This document shows positions 53,393 through 62,600 of a stretch of DNA of 64,000 bases, in pieces (position 1 is the first letter of the stretch; each line of letters begins with the position of its first letter). This DNA is from Viridibacillus sp050279675 (lineage in GTDB: Bacteria > Bacillota > Bacilli > Bacillales_A > Planococcaceae). The notes beneath the pieces were generated by a model. That model saw nothing but the letters and a program-made list of their open reading frames with translations. It had not been told where the DNA came from and did not search any database. The position numbers and the translations under genes were made by a program. The stretch is taken from NCBI RefSeq assembly GCF_050279675.1, contig NZ_JBNNUK010000013.1:35001-99000 (forward strand), written 5' to 3'.

Positions 53393-53407
53393 ATATGGAG
53401 ACGGCGG
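53393..53407. repeat. 15-bp duplicate of the ssrA 3' end
   Basis: ATATGGAGACGGCGG is identical to 57173-57187, the very end of the ssrA fragment plus two bases beyond it, in the same orientation. The following bases differ (AGTATCC against GAGTCG). It looks like the far attachment core of an inserted segment of about 3.8 kb. Confidence 0.65.
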
Positions 53408-53477
53408 AGTATCCATCCTCCGTTTTAGCCAAATTGGCTATCTTATTTATATTATATAAACTTTTTCAGCGGCCTCA

Positions 53478-54134
53478 TTATAACCAACTTGATCTTTTTC
53501 TCGTAGTCACATACAAACTAATTTCAATAATTGAAAGTGCGACCAGGATACCAGTTTCAAGTAGACCATTTCCTTTCGCAAAAAAAAGGTAGGCTTGACC
53601 GTACATCCAGGGAGCATAAGGAGATAGGATTTTAACAGTTGATAATAGCAGCACGAATATCCATATGAAAAATGCGTGTTCATGTCGGTTCTCCAATATT
53701 ACGAGTAGGATTACTATCAAGCATTGAGCCAGCCAAACATAAATGTATGTAAAAAAAGTTCCCTTTGTAAAGCTCCCCATCCAACTAGTGGCTAAGATTC
53801 CAACTATAACATAGAGACTCGTCCAAAGATAAATATCAATAATCTCCCGTTTAATAATATGAATTCGACTTGTTACTCTACCTGCAAAAAAGGGATACAA
53901 CACCGCTTTTTCTCGTAAATGATGGGTGACAAAAAGCGCACCAAATAGGGAAAAAGCTAACCAAAAGAGATCATCTCGAACAATTAGATGATTTGTGAAG
54001 GGAATAGCAGCGTTCACATGAGAGACACCTTCATTTTGTTGAACCGTTCTATCAAATGAGCTCTTTAAAAAGAGCGTGAGAACACCTAATAATAGCCAAA
54101 CGCTTTTCATTCTAAAAACTCTTTTTAGCCCCAT
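53478..54134 (-). CDS. ABC-2-type permease subunit, short
   Basis: A 218-residue protein with about six hydrophobic segments, beginning MGLKRVFRMKSVWLLLGVLT and ending in a basic TTRKRSSWL tail. It lacks catalytic motifs and is by context the third membrane subunit of an ABC-2-type exporter. It is the last gene of the four-gene operon and its ATG overlaps the preceding stop (TAATG). Confidence 0.65.
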   Translation of the reverse strand: MGLKRVFRMKSVWLLLGVLTLFLKSSFDRTVQQNEGVSHVNAAIPFTNHLIVRDDLFWLAFSLFGALFVTHHLREKAVLYPFFAGRVTSRIHIIKREIIDIYLWTSLYVIVGILATSWMGSFTKGTFFTYIYVWLAQCLIVILLVILENRHEHAFFIWIFVLLLSTVKILSPYAPWMYGQAYLFFAKGNGLLETGILVALSIIEISLYVTTRKRSSWL

Positions 54135-54898
54135 TATTTTTTGGTTCTCCCTATGCTCAAATTTGTAGTGCGAATCATACTATATATAATAAGTAGCAAA
54201 ATGAGAACATATAATTCATTTAATATTGTTAATAGAAGAAGTGATGTCCCCTCTTCATGAATAGCTAATTGCATAGCGGCACCAGGGATATAACCTTTTC
54301 CTGTTATATTTGTTTTAAATGCAATGGCTAAAAATATTGGGAAAACGATACTACAACCAAAGGCTACAAGCGTACTTTTACCATAAAACGATCCAAGTAA
54401 ACTTAAACTAGCAATAAACAATAGCGCCCACCAATCAAGAAGAAATCGCAAACCGATTATTAAAATAGGTGAATTTCCGCTTTCGAAAAATGGATGATAA
54501 TTAGTGACGGTCACTAAATCGAATTTAAACAATCCAATAATGACTGTCCAAAACAATATGGAAAAGATTATATATGAAACAACCATTACCATTAGCAACG
54601 TGTAAGCACTAAACAATTGTTGTCTTTTTTGTAAACGCATCATTGTGTATATTCCAAAGTTAGACCATAACCATTTCGTTACATCAAATGTTATTAGTGC
54701 AACAGAGAATGGAGCAACTATATACATAACAATTAAAGAGCCGCTCATCTCTAAAAACCAATCATTCCAAGACATACTCTCCGAAGACAATAGATACACA
54801 GGTTCAAATATAAATGTTACGGTGCCAATTAATACAAAGGTGGCTATTAGTCTTACCCAATGCGTTTTTACAAATAGTTTGATCACATGCTTTATCAT
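54134..54898 (-). CDS. ABC-2-type permease subunit
   Basis: A 254-residue protein with six to seven hydrophobic segments (first at about 17-38). It has no recognisable motif beyond the ABC-2 layout. It overlaps the ATPase gene by four bases (ATGA) and the next permease by one, so its product is made together with the ATPase. The substrate is unknown. Confidence 0.68.
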   Translation of the reverse strand: MIKHVIKLFVKTHWVRLIATFVLIGTVTFIFEPVYLLSSESMSWNDWFLEMSGSLIVMYIVAPFSVALITFDVTKWLWSNFGIYTMMRLQKRQQLFSAYTLLMVMVVSYIIFSILFWTVIIGLFKFDLVTVTNYHPFFESGNSPILIIGLRFLLDWWALLFIASLSLLGSFYGKSTLVAFGCSIVFPIFLAIAFKTNITGKGYIPGAAMQLAIHEEGTSLLLLTILNELYVLILLLIIYSMIRTTNLSIGRTKK

Positions 54899-55533
54899 AC
54901 CGGCACTACTTCTTTAAGTTTTCCTTCTTCTAACGCATAAACTCTATCGCAAAGAAGCTGCACCTCTTCCCTATCGTGAGATATGACAATAGCTGAGGAG
55001 CCGTTCGTACATCTTTCTTTTAATAGTTGATAAAAAATCTGTTTACTCTCTTCATCTAATGCATTCGTTGGTTCATCCAATAATAATAAATCGGGACGTT
55101 CCATAAATGCTTGAACGAGTCCTAGTCGTTGGTTCATTCCTAAAGAATAAACCTTGACTGGGTCTTTTAAATCTGGATTGAGTTTAAATTGTTCCATCAA
55201 CTGACGAATCTCATTTTCACTAATGCGTTGCTGAATACGAGCAAGTAAAATTAGGTTTCCAAGCCCCGATAAACTATCAATAAAACTAGGTGTTTCAATG
55301 AGAATACCAATATTTTTAGGAAAGTCACCAATCCGAATTTTTTGCTCATTAACGTAAACTTCTCCTTGATCCGCATACATTAATCCGGCTATCAATCTCA
55401 ATATGGTGGTCTTTCCAGAACCATTCGGTCCAACAATTCCTACAATCTCATTCTCATGAACTTCTAAATCAATTCCGTCTAATATCGTTCGTTTCTTAAG
55501 TCTTTTATGTACTTGATTTAATTTTACATTCAC
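54895..55533 (-). CDS. ABC transporter ATPase
   Basis: A 213-residue ABC ATPase of the BcrA/NatA-type exporter class. Walker A is GPNGSGKTT, Walker B LLLDEPTNALD, H-loop VISHDREEV. The signature loop is degenerate: YSLGMNQRLGLVQA instead of LSGGQ, as is common in this class. The open frame begins 36 bases earlier, but GTG at 55531-55533 follows AGGAGG and overlaps the stop of the upstream permease (TAGTG), so I start there. Confidence 0.85.
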   Translation of the reverse strand: MNVKLNQVHKRLKKRTILDGIDLEVHENEIVGIVGPNGSGKTTILRLIAGLMYADQGEVYVNEQKIRIGDFPKNIGILIETPSFIDSLSGLGNLILLARIQQRISENEIRQLMEQFKLNPDLKDPVKVYSLGMNQRLGLVQAFMERPDLLLLDEPTNALDEESKQIFYQLLKERCTNGSSAIVISHDREEVQLLCDRVYALEEGKLKEVVPV

Positions 55534-56366
55534 TATAAAATGCCTCCTCTCTTTCGTTGCCAGTTCCATGCTGCAATTAATGCCAAACCATAAATCAATA
55601 TCATTCCAACGCTTAGACCTAGATTTAAGTTAAATGCTTGCCAGCCGGTTTCATTTGGATAAGCAATCATTATTCGATTTGTAATTCTTTCTGGGGAATA
55701 ATTTGCAAGAGAGCTGTATCCAAGCCCTATACTAAGTTCTGCTACAAGCTGTGGGAAAATCACAAACCAAATGAAAGGATATACTATTGTTTGCCATAAG
55801 CGTGTAACAAATTGCATTAGTAATAATGAACCGATTGTATACCCTGCTGCATACAGTAGTTGGAAAAACAATAGGGTTAATGTCGTCATAATTGGTCCGA
55901 AAATTCCATCTAATCCATTTGAAATGAGAATTGGATCTACAACAAAAATAAATCCATGTTTTAGTACTAATAAAACAATTGAAAATACATCGGTAATTAA
56001 TATGAAAGCAATAACAGTAGCAAGTGTTACAGAAAGCATTCGTTTCGTATAGCCTTTAAAGCCTTCACGAATAATACTCCAAAAACGGACATTGCTTAAT
56101 TGTTCTTTCGCATTTATTTGCATCGTAATCAAGATGACAAAGAGAATCATGACGTAGGGGAAATATGGTCCAAAAGTTGATCCTACTCCAAAGAAGGGTT
56201 CAAATAAAATGGAATTAACTCCTCCCCAGCTATCATCTAAGCTAATTTTCCAATTCGAAAGTAAGTTACCAACTGAAAGTACAGCAATAAGAATTTGTAG
56301 CAAACGATTCGTTAAAAAAGCATCCCCTACCTGTGAAATTACTGTAGTATTCTTCATCATATACAC
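55533..56366 (-). CDS. ABC-2-type permease (first gene of the cassette)
   Basis: A 277-residue membrane protein with about six hydrophobic segments and an extracytoplasmic loop between the first two. It is the first gene of the permease-ATPase-permease-permease cassette and lies downstream of the small secreted protein gene, with a terminator hairpin between. Such ABC-2 cassettes often give export of or immunity to an antimicrobial peptide (inference). Confidence 0.68.
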   Translation of the reverse strand: MYMMKNTTVISQVGDAFLTNRLLQILIAVLSVGNLLSNWKISLDDSWGGVNSILFEPFFGVGSTFGPYFPYVMILFVILITMQINAKEQLSNVRFWSIIREGFKGYTKRMLSVTLATVIAFILITDVFSIVLLVLKHGFIFVVDPILISNGLDGIFGPIMTTLTLLFFQLLYAAGYTIGSLLLMQFVTRLWQTIVYPFIWFVIFPQLVAELSIGLGYSSLANYSPERITNRIMIAYPNETGWQAFNLNLGLSVGMILIYGLALIAAWNWQRKRGGIL

Positions 56367-56422
56367 CCCTTTGCATTATATGTATAAAATATAGATAAGA
56401 GTTCCAAACACTTAATAATAGA

Positions 56423-56514
56423 TTTTCTATAAATAAGAAAATGTATCTCAAATTTATCAATTTTCTATAAATAAGAAAATGTATCTCAAATTTATCAATT
56501 TGAGATACATTTTA
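56423..56514 (-). terminator. Two perfect 38-bp tandem repeats forming a terminator
   Basis: A 38-base unit starting TTTTCTATAAATAAG occurs twice without mismatch (56423-56460 and 56461-56498). The second copy pairs with AATTTGAGATACATTTT to make the stem AAAATGTATCTCAAATT / AATTTGAGATACATTTT (to 56514), the terminator of the secreted-protein gene. Confidence 0.8.
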
Positions 56515-56521
56515 TTTTTGT

Positions 56522-56881
56522 CTAAGGTGCCCACTCTAAATACACTTGGTTTGTATACCATGTTTGTGACTTAAAAGTTGCATGTATAGTTGCACCCTTA
56601 AGTGATGTTTCATGGTATTGTGCGCCTTGCTCTGCCCCTCCTATCCAATATCGAATTGGACCGGTACGACTACCATCTTTAAGTTCAATCCATGATGTAA
56701 TATCATATGTAGGTTTCTTAACCCATGTACCTTGAGTGTCGGATGCTGCTGTTCTATTAATAGTACTCCAATCCCCTGTGCGTGGCAGAGTGATCGTATC
56801 ACCATACCAATCAGCAGCAAAAGCAGAAATAGGAACTACAATAGTTAAAATGGTAAATAATACAATTATTGTCTTTTTCAT
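56522..56881 (-). CDS. Small secreted protein next to an ABC-2 cassette
   Basis: A 119-residue precursor with a clear signal peptide (cleavage after AFA, about residue 22). The mature part of about 97 residues begins ADWYGDTITLPRTGDW and is rich in Trp, Tyr and Thr, with no cysteine. It looks like a small beta-sandwich. I do not recognise the family. Encoded directly upstream of a four-gene ABC exporter inside a segment bounded by ssrA-end repeats, it could be a bacteriocin-like cargo (inference). The ATG after AAGGTGAATATTG is preferred over a TTG one codon earlier. Confidence 0.6.
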   Translation of the reverse strand: MKKTIIVLFTILTIVVPISAFAADWYGDTITLPRTGDWSTINRTAASDTQGTWVKKPTYDITSWIELKDGSRTGPIRYWIGGAEQGAQYHETSLKGATIHATFKSQTWYTNQVYLEWAP

Positions 56882-57136
56882 CAATATTCACCTTCTTTTT
56901 ACAAATAATAACATAAAGATATGAAAATGTATATAAAAGATAATTTTTATAGTGTAATATGTTTCTTCGCAATAAATTTTGATGAATTAACTAGATAAAA
57001 CATGCTATACGGGCAAAAATTAAAACCATTTTGAAAAAAACGATTAAAACACACTTTAATATATTCATTGAATCATTATTTAAGTCTGTACTTTTATTTT
57101 GCATTAAGCAGATCAAAAAAATTTTTTCCCCCAAAA

Positions 57137-57162
57137 AAAACCGTTGATTCCTCAACGGTTTT
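57137..57162 (-). terminator. ssrA terminator
   Basis: Hairpin AAAACCGTTGA-ggaa-TCAACGGTTTT followed on the minus strand by a run of T and G-rich sequence, 13 bases after the CCA end of the ssrA fragment. Confidence 0.88.
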
Positions 57163-57175
57163 CTTGTCTTTCATA

Positions 57176-57303
57176 TGGAGACGGCGGGAGTCGAACCCGC
57201 GTCCAGAAACTCCAATACTCAAGCTTCTACGCGTGTATCTTACAAGGCAGAGGTTTCACGCATACGTAGCCAAACCTTGTGGCATCTAGGTTTATCTCTC
57301 TCC
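57176..57303 (-). pseudogene. ssrA: 3' fragment of tmRNA gene (ssrA), probable attachment site
   Basis: On the minus strand the last 128 bases of a tmRNA are present. They include the pseudoknot 4 region with GTTTGGCTACGTATGCGTG, the D-stem return CGCGTAGAAGCTTGAGTA, the T-arm GGACGCGGGTTCGACTCCCG and the acceptor end CCGTCTCCA. A complete bacterial tmRNA has about 350-370 bases. The expected 5' two-thirds, including the tag-coding frame and the 5' acceptor strand GGGGA, is absent; instead the sequence becomes AT-rich with a toxin gene. This is the pattern left by an element that integrates into the 3' end of ssrA, with the intact gene at the other end of the island. Confidence 0.85.
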
Positions 57304-57444
57304 AATTGTATTTTTATGATTTTTTTGTTAAAAATCAATAAAATGTACATAATATTGGATTTTATTTAAAAATTAATGTATTATTTTATTAATGTCCAAA
57401 AATATTAATTGATTGGACATCAATATTAAAGGGTGGTTATATTT

Positions 57445-58089
57445 ATGAATAAGAGAAATAAATCTATTATTGGTATTTTATCTGGAACAATGTTGTTTAG
57501 CTCGGTTTTAGGAACTGTTACATTTGCTGAGGAGGAGAGTAATGCTTCTTTTGATACAGTTTATCAATGGAATACTAGTATTGAAAGTATAGAAATCGAG
57601 GCAAACGACGTAGAATTCATTAATAAAAGTATTGAAGAACAACAAGATAATGACCTATTAAATACGAACGATAATATTTTAATGATGCGTGCCGTGGCCG
57701 TACAACCAGGAATAGGGAGCTTGATTACTACTATTAACGTTGTAGGCGTAGGAGCTGTTCATATTTATACAAGCGGAGTTGTGATTGCAGGAGTTGTAGC
57801 TAAAGCTGGTAGTGTGTTATATAATTCTGTAAAAGATTATGTTGTTCCTTACGTTATAGGTGCTACAATTCCTAATTCTCTAAAAAAAGATGGAAATACT
57901 GTTGATTTAGGTAGTTTTAAAGATAAACATGGAAATACTCCACTAAATAAAAATTCTGGTACATTTAATAATGGAAAGTGGAACGTTTCGAAAGATACAG
58001 CTAATCACGGTGGTAGAAAATGGAAATTAAAAAAAGATGACAAAAGAAAAGCATCTCTCGATGAAAAAGGTAATATAATAGCAGATTAA
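57445..58089 (+). CDS. Secreted protein with polymorphic-toxin-like C-terminus
   Basis: A 214-residue secreted protein: signal peptide (about 1-29, cleavage after TFA), an Asp/Glu/Asn-rich stretch (30-80), a Gly/Val/Ala-rich hydrophobic region (about 90-140, possible membrane-entry or pore segment), and a basic C-terminus. The C-terminus reads GTFNNGKWNVSKDTANHGGR, then KWKLKKDDKRKASLDEKGNI. The HGGRKWKL...SLDEKGNI pattern is that of small C-terminal toxin (probable nuclease) domains of polymorphic toxins. The immediate DUF3885 neighbour as immunity candidate supports this. Activity is inferred. I start at the ATG after AAAGGGTGG, not the GTG four codons before. Confidence 0.65.
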   Translation: MNKRNKSIIGILSGTMLFSSVLGTVTFAEEESNASFDTVYQWNTSIESIEIEANDVEFINKSIEEQQDNDLLNTNDNILMMRAVAVQPGIGSLITTINVVGVGAVHIYTSGVVIAGVVAKAGSVLYNSVKDYVVPYVIGATIPNSLKKDGNTVDLGSFKDKHGNTPLNKNSGTFNNGKWNVSKDTANHGGRKWKLKKDDKRKASLDEKGNIIAD

Positions 58090-58117
58090 AGTAAATAAAA
58101 GAAGGAGAATTATTAAT

Positions 58118-58750
58118 TTGAAGTTAGATAATTATTTAAACAAAAAATTTCCTGATTTAAAATTAAAATTAGGTTTGTTTTATGAGTACCCTATTGGAAT
58201 TAGATTTGAACTTGGTTGTGAAGAGCAATTTAAAGATAATGATGTTAATTATCGAAGTGAAGTTTATAAAAAGTCTATAACAATATTTAGAGATTTATTT
58301 GATGTGGATGATGAAATTTTTATTGTGACGAATGTACATACTGAAATTGAAAAAGAAGCACCTGGTAAATTAAAGGTATATTCAAATTATATAAAAAATA
58401 AAAAAACATTGTATAGTTTAAATACAATGAAAAAGCCTAATGTGGATGAAGATGATTATTTGAACACTCATCAATTTTGGTTAAAATGTAAAGTTTCAGA
58501 TGTGGATTATGTAGGCTTGATAAAAGCTGTTTGTAATCAAGATTTAGGCATTAAACCATTTATTTCTCACGATGTCTTCTTTGTAAATATAACAAAACAA
58601 TTAATATTTAATGTTTATGATGATAGAGGCTGTGATGTTGTGGCTACATCTTTAAATGTTTTAGAAAATGTTTATCATTTACACGAGGATTGGATATTAT
58701 CTTATGATAAAAAAGAAATTGATAAAAGATTTAAAAATATAGATTATTAA
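58118..58750 (+). CDS. DUF3885 protein, putative immunity protein
   Basis: A 210-residue cytosolic acidic protein of the DUF3885 family: IGIRFELG near residue 27, YVGLIKAVCNQDLG, then the hallmark YDDRGCDVVATSLNVL and WILSYDKKEIDKRF at the end. DUF3885 genes are commonly found beside toxin genes and behave as probable immunity proteins. It starts 28 bases after the toxin gene with AAGGAGAA, so one operon is likely. The start codon is TTG. It should neutralise the toxin at 57445 (inference from position). Confidence 0.75.
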   Translation: MKLDNYLNKKFPDLKLKLGLFYEYPIGIRFELGCEEQFKDNDVNYRSEVYKKSITIFRDLFDVDDEIFIVTNVHTEIEKEAPGKLKVYSNYIKNKKTLYSLNTMKKPNVDEDDYLNTHQFWLKCKVSDVDYVGLIKAVCNQDLGIKPFISHDVFFVNITKQLIFNVYDDRGCDVVATSLNVLENVYHLHEDWILSYDKKEIDKRFKNIDY

Positions 58751-58773
58751 GTATCACAGGCAAATGGAAGAAG

Positions 58774-58800
58774 GAGAACTCTTTTAGTTCTCTTTTTTTT
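58774..58800 (+). terminator. Terminator of the toxin/immunity pair
   Basis: Hairpin GAGAACT-cttttag-TTCTC followed by nine T. Confidence 0.85.
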
Positions 58801-58981
58801 TGAGAATTAAGAAGTTGATAGGTGCGAATACTTCGATGTTCCGTCCTTGCTCTTTTGCATGTGCCTACATGTGTTGGGCGGTAGCCCAATGAACCTTCCC
58901 CATTCTATGCTTTATGTGCGTTCCAAATGGATATTTCATCAACCAGTTTTATTAGTTATTACTTAATAAGTAATTAAATAG

Positions 58982-59066
58982 CAGAAACCTGTGTAACCTC
59001 CACTTTATTTATGACTACGTTGTTAGTAACGCTTATATAAGCGTACATAAAGTGGAGGGTTTTCTG
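58982..59066. other. Long interrupted inverted repeat
   Basis: Outer arms CAGAAAACC-type and CCTCCACTTTAT(T)TATG pair with CATAAAGTGGAGG and GTTTTCTG; the 24-base centre contains its own palindrome CGCTTATATAAGCG. It lies in the gap 58801-59171. It may be a terminator or the end of a mobile element. The adjacent 58810-58930 is unusually GC-rich for this island but contains no recognisable gene. Confidence 0.6.
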
Positions 59067-59171
59067 TTATAACCTTATTACTTTTCATCAGATTACAAGT
59101 AGACTTGGAGTGGAATAGGTACGTATAGACATGTTACCTGTCGGTAATTAAATTATTTATTCCCTTTTACT

Positions 59172-59375
59172 CTACTTATTATTAACCTTTTCAAACTCTT
59201 TAACTTTGCCATAAAATGTTGTCCTTTTTAACCCCACGTCTCGCATCATAGCAGTAGCTGTTATTTCTCCAGCCTTCCAACTTGGATAAAGTTGTCTAAA
59301 CTGCTCTTTTTGATTTTCTGTCTATCCTACTCGTGGTCTACCAGCTGCATCGATTCCTTCTCTTTGTCTCTGCTT
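59172..59375 (-). pseudogene. Resolvase/invertase C-terminal remnant
   Basis: The minus strand reads RQREGIDAAGRPRVG, a stop, then TENQKEQFRQLYPSWKAGEI and TATAMMRDVGLKRTTFYGKV to KVNNK. This is the linker and helix-turn-helix of a serine recombinase (Tn3/Hin type), with an in-frame stop and no catalytic domain. Dead mobile-element debris next to the island's large NTPase gene. Confidence 0.75.
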
Positions 59376-59576
59376 TAGTGATTACCTTTCCTATTGTGTT
59401 TTTTTAGAAACTTGATGAGAGAAAGGGTGAAACTTTGTACGAGAAATAGTTGATGAAAAATTAGATGTAATCTTTTTCAAGAAGAGAGAAGTGAATAAAG
59501 TGAAAAGAAGATAACTTCAACAAAAAAACGCTTGAACTTTCATCAGTTACTTGGTAAACATACTGCACACAAAAAA

Positions 59577-59602
59577 AACATTACCAATTTCTCAGTAATG
59601 TT
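59577..59602 (-). terminator. Terminator of the YobI-like gene
   Basis: Hairpin AACATTAC-tgagaaattg-GTAATGTT followed by a T-run on the minus strand, just after the stop codon. Confidence 0.85.
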
Positions 59603-59610
59603 CTTATGAT

Positions 59611-62600
59611 TTATTTTCGTTTGTTGTTAACGTATATTCCTGTATTTTCATTACAATAAACAGTAGCAGTGGCATTCTTTTTTTCTAAATACTTCATTAG
59701 CTTTTCAGTCCATTCATTGTATTTAAATTTCTTATTATTTCCATTACCAATTTTAATTTCGTTAAATGGTGGTTTTAAATTACTAAGCAATTCATAAATT
59801 TCTTCTCTTTTTAGCTTCTTAGTATTAATATACCAATATAAAATAATCGATATATTTTGTTGTTGTTTATAGGATTCTATTATTTCCCTCTCATTATATA
59901 ACTCCAACAAAGACGTATACCGTTCTTCATTTATTAACCAATTAAGAAATTCGCCTTCTGGCTTAAATGTATTAAAATTATATAGATTTTTAATTAATTC
60001 ATCGCTTAAATTTCCTTTTGTTAATATATTAAATTCATCTTGAGAAAAGTCACTGTTATTAAATAATTCTTTCTCATTTTTCTTAGTATACGACAAAGCA
60101 AACTTTTCGGAAAACTGTTCTAACACTCTAAAAATTTGTATATCCCAATAGTCTAATTCTTCAATTGTACTTTCAATAACAGAATCTTCAATACCCTCAT
60201 TTGCTAAAGCAAGAAAATATGAGGTATTAGCTTCTCTACCTTGCCATTTTAGATTTAGTTCTGCATCTAGTGGAATTGTTGCACACGTCTCATCTAGCAC
60301 AAATTGATCCGTTACTTTAGAAGATACATGTTTAAAGTACGTTATTCTTTCTTCATCATCAAAATCTAATTTACCTATTAATTCCTCCGACCAAGGTAAC
60401 AAGCCTTCTGAATTTAAATGTAGTAAATCGTCCTTGATTTCATCGTATTCATAATTTTTTAAGACATCAAATAAATACTTTAATAATAATTCATTGTCAT
60501 CATATTCACTAATAAATCGATAAACCTCTATATCCCAACCTAATACTTTTATTAAAGAAGAAAGCTTATCATATAGATTTTCATCTGTACTTTCTAATAA
60601 ATCATTTGGTACTGTGATATATCTTTCTGTATCTTTGAATAGATTTTCCATCGCTTTTCCACTCACGATTTCAGATTTAAAGAACTCTTCTGTAATCAGA
60701 TTAAAAGCATCAACTGAAATTTGATTTATTTCATTCTTATGTTGTAACAATTCATTCCAATTCGATTTATTACTTAATACTGTATCTAAACTTACTTCCT
60801 CTTCCTCGTATTCCTCACGACTAATTAGAGAAATTATATTATTAATATTACATTGCATTTTGTCTAGACTAATTAAATTTTTAACTGAATCTATTTTTGA
60901 AATATCTTCAATTCTATTATTACATTTCTTAATTAGTTCATATTTCAAACTTCCAGCTAATTCTTCATCATTAAGTAAGCTGATTAGCGTTTCTTCCTCT
61001 TCAGTATAACTACCTAATTTCAAGATTACACTTTCAATAAACTCTTTAATATTAGCTTTTATATATTCATTAATTAAATCGTTATCAAATACGTTTTTTA
61101 TATTAACCTTTTTTATCACATGTTGAATATTTATTGAGCTTATTTCGAAGTAATTGTGTTTAGCTACATAATCTTTTATTTTTCCATCTACAGAAGTAAT
61201 ATTTTTAAATTTAATATTTAAGTCTTCTAACATTTGTTGAATTGCTTCTATATTACAGTTATCATAAATTTTCTGTGGTTCTAACTGTTCAATAAATCCT
61301 TTCATCAATTTCAATGAATTTTTATCATTTATGAATAACCAACTATTTATTATAGAATAAGCATACTTTTCTTTTCTTGGAGTATCTAAATTAACAGTGA
61401 TATCTTCCAATACTTTAAAACCTAATTTATTTGCTTTAGAAATAAGAGCACCAATTCCATTAAAATTTCCATTATCACTCATATATTCAATGAATCTTAA
61501 GTAATACTCTTTACCAATTTTAGAATTAAAGATAAGTTCTACCATTGCATTGAATTTTTCATGTTGTGTCTGTCTATTTTCAATTAAAAATTCTAATAAG
61601 TTACGGTTAAACACACTTGGAGAAGATATTTCTTCAATTTTTATTCTATTTATAACTTTTGTTACATTTTTTAAATCTAGATTTTCGTCTTCTGCTAAAC
61701 CATTTCGAATAGCTTTAAGAAGTTTATTATCATTATTAGACAAGCTACCTTCATAAAAATATGATAAATAATCTTCATAAGATTCATCAATCCAGCCATT
61801 ACGAATTAAAAAATATAATAAGTCATACTCTTTTTGCATCTCGTCTAAAATTTTTTCACTATTCATATAACCATTTTTTATTAAAAATGATATAGAATTT
61901 AATTTTATTATTTTTATTTTTTCCTCTAAATCTTCTTTTTCCCTTATTAAACTATTCTCTTTTTCCTTATAATAGATTGCTCGGTATCTTTCTAGAAAAT
62001 TCATTTTGCTTGATATCGAAAAAAATCCTAATCCATTGAATATCTCTGCATTTCTATTAAATGAGTAATGATATTGTAAATTAAAATCATTTCCTAACTC
62101 TAAACAGCTTTCAAATAACCCTTCAAACTTAAATTTTGAACTATTATTTTTTGTAATTGTATTTTTTGTAATTCCTTCTGAATTTATTACATCTATTTGA
62201 GTTATGCCATTTAAATCTTTTTCTAGATAAAATAACGTAGCAATCTCTTCAGAACTATAAGTTTCTGAAATAATTCCTAAATCAATTTGATTTTGAATAG
62301 TTTCAATCTTCTTCTTAATTTTGTTTATAATCAAATCCTTTATGTTAAGAATTTCATAAACCTTTCCCTTATTACTTAATAAACTTGAATAGTCACCTGG
62401 ATAAATGTTTTTATATACAACAACGGCAAATAATCCATCTGCCGTTATACCATTATTCACCAACGCATTTTTATAAACTTTATACTCATTGCAAATATTT
62501 ATTAATATACGCATATCATTAATATATAATGCTATGTCTTCAATAAATTCGATTGATAAACCAACTAATTTACCATCTGATTGAAATTCCCTTTTTAGTC

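Noticed and set aside
57176..57303. tRNA gene suggested by the TTCGA arm and CCA end
   Set aside because: The upstream part pairs as the tmRNA pseudoknot/D-stem region and there is no anticodon arm; it is the 3' end of ssrA.
57068..57369. Two plus-strand frames over the ssrA fragment
   Set aside because: They are translations of the antisense of the tmRNA fragment and its terminator.
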